DNA of 64,000 bases from Geothrix fermentans DSM 14018 (lineage in GTDB: Bacteria > Acidobacteriota > Holophagae > Holophagales > Holophagaceae), in the NCBI RefSeq assembly GCF_000428885.1, contig NZ_AUAU01000011.1, positions 59,190 to 123,189 on the forward strand, written 5' to 3'. The notes beneath the pieces are model-generated. The model did no database searches, was not told where the DNA came from, and saw only the letters and a program-made list of their open reading frames with translations. Within the stretch, counting starts at the first letter, position 1; each line of letters opens with the position of its first letter. A program made the position numbers and the translations under genes. This document shows positions 63,240-64,000 of the stretch, piece after piece.

Positions 63240-63875
63240 GCTGAACTCCGGGAAGGCGGCCTCCAGCGCGGCCCGAAGGCGCGCCAGCGAAGGCAGCGCC
63301 AGCAGGCCGTGGTCGTCCTCGAGGACCTCCAGGATCGCGCCGGGATTGCGGGCCGTGTAGGCCTCGCTCTCCGCCACGGGCACCGCCTCGTCCAGGCGGC
63401 CGTGGAGAATTCGGGTCGGCACGGGGATGCGCCAGGTCGCATCGTCCTGCCAGCGCGGAAGGTCCCGGAACAGGTCCGGGCCCAGGCGCAGGGGCCGGCC
63501 CTGGCCGTAATGGAAGACCTCCATCTCCCCGCGCTCGCGGTAGGCGGCCCAGGCGGGATGGGCCATGCGGCGCGCGGCGAAGTGGATGGCCGGGGCCAGC
63601 AGGATCATGGACCGCAGGGGCGTCCCCCGCTGGGCCACCGCCGTGGCCACGAAGCCCCCCAGCGAGCTGCCCACCAGCACCGGCGGCTCGGGAAGGCTCC
63701 GCGCCAGGGCCTCCACGGCCTCCACCTGGGCCGTGACGGTGAGGGTCTCGAAGGTGGGCAGGTTCAGGTCCGGCGCGTGGAACGGGATCCTCCGCCCCTC
63801 CGCCCACTGGCGCACGATGCGCCCCTTGTTGCCGTTGGGGGCGGAGGAGAAGCCGTGGAGGTAGATGAGGGCCAT
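63234..63875 (-). CDS. YqiA-like alpha/beta-hydrolase esterase
   Basis: A 213-residue cytoplasmic serine hydrolase. It starts with ALIYLHGFSSAPNGNKG, as YqiA/YcfP proteins do, has the nucleophile elbow GSSLGG near residue 69, an Asp in ILHGRLDEAVPV and the His in EDDHGLL. Members hydrolyse short-chain esters and thioesters. The stop overlaps the end of the LysR gene by six bases, tail to tail. Confidence 0.85.
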   Translation of the reverse strand: MALIYLHGFSSAPNGNKGRIVRQWAEGRRIPFHAPDLNLPTFETLTVTAQVEAVEALARSLPEPPVLVGSSLGGFVATAVAQRGTPLRSMILLAPAIHFAARRMAHPAWAAYRERGEMEVFHYGQGRPLRLGPDLFRDLPRWQDDATWRIPVPTRILHGRLDEAVPVAESEAYTARNPGAILEVLEDDHGLLALPSLARLRAALEAAFPEFSS

Positions 63876-63900
63876 GGATTGATCATGCGCCCGGTCTGCG

Positions 63901-63921
63901 CCAAACCGCGACGCGGTTTGG
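63901..63921. promoter_or_regulatory. perfect palindrome upstream of the esterase
   Basis: ccaaaccgcg-a-cgcggtttgg has perfect 10-bp arms, 26 bp upstream of the esterase start; operator or terminator-like hairpin. Confidence 0.45.
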
Positions 63922-63944
63922 CGTATGAAAGACTTTCTTCAAAA

Positions 63945-63974
63945 GCAGAAGGCCGCCTTCCGGCGGCCTTCTGC
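63945..63974 (-). terminator. terminator for a minus-strand gene beyond the window
   Basis: gcagaaggccgcc-ttcc-ggcggccttctgc is a perfect 13-bp stem. On the minus strand it is followed by TTTT, so it would end a transcript arriving from the right. Confidence 0.85.
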
Positions 63975-64000
63975 GTCTGTGGCATAACCTCCTCGCCGGG

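Overview
This is a very GC-rich (roughly 70%), densely coded bacterial chromosome segment with no rRNA, tRNA, insertion sequence, phage gene or CRISPR array that I can see. The mix of secreted dockerin and IPT/TIG proteins, a LapA-LapB type envelope protein, corrinoid methyl-transfer genes, a homogentisate pathway and a tungsten aldehyde oxidoreductase would fit an Acidobacteriota lineage such as Holophagaceae (Geothrix/Holophaga-like). That placement is inference from gene content, not from a marker gene.

Layout. 1-5986: end of an outer-membrane-type DUF5916 protein, an ABC ATPase/FtsX permease pair, PgpA and an FHA-GAF-PP2C phosphatase. 6112-17731: an XPB-type helicase, a secreted dockerin-bearing repeat protein followed by a small lipoprotein, a large metzincin-like lipoprotein, a helicase-associated protein sharing a domain with the XPB helicase, and an ECF sigma/membrane-protein pair. 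17779-19644: a family-4 uracil-DNA glycosylase interrupted by a full LAGLIDADG intein. 19801-26143: a LapA-LapB fusion, a YhaM-like HD nuclease, an RqcP-like S4 protein, two parvulin chaperones and a Bax-inhibitor-1 membrane protein. 26232-32769: biotin genes bioF, bioD and bioA, separated by a hybrid kinase and a TPR protein. 33161-39197: an aromatic-catabolism neighbourhood (FAH-family hydrolase, flavin reductase, homogentisate dioxygenase) with an MBL hydrolase, a frameshifted aminopeptidase and an MscS channel.

39438-44110 is a four-gene translationally coupled operon: corrinoid protein, UroD-type methyltransferase, DUF1638 protein and hybrid kinase. It is divergent from homogentisate dioxygenase across a region holding two related palindromes. 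44111-48815 carries a POT peptide transporter, a frameshifted exported amidohydrolase, DUF488, MoeA and a small membrane protein.

48878-57015 is a tungsten/aldehyde module: ModE-type regulator, TupA, a P5C dehydrogenase, TupB, TupC, a four-cluster ferredoxin, a tungsten aldehyde:ferredoxin oxidoreductase and a ThiS/MoaD-like protein. It is punctuated by three palindromic repeat elements. 57002-63875 holds two paralogous membrane histidine kinases with TTG starts, an ALDH7 dehydrogenase divergent from a LysR regulator, and a YqiA-like esterase.

The most notable items are the intein placed exactly at an iron-sulfur ligand of the glycosylase, the corrinoid/DUF1638/kinase operon, the tungsten module with its palindromes, and two single-base frameshifts that each separate a signal peptide from an otherwise intact hydrolase.
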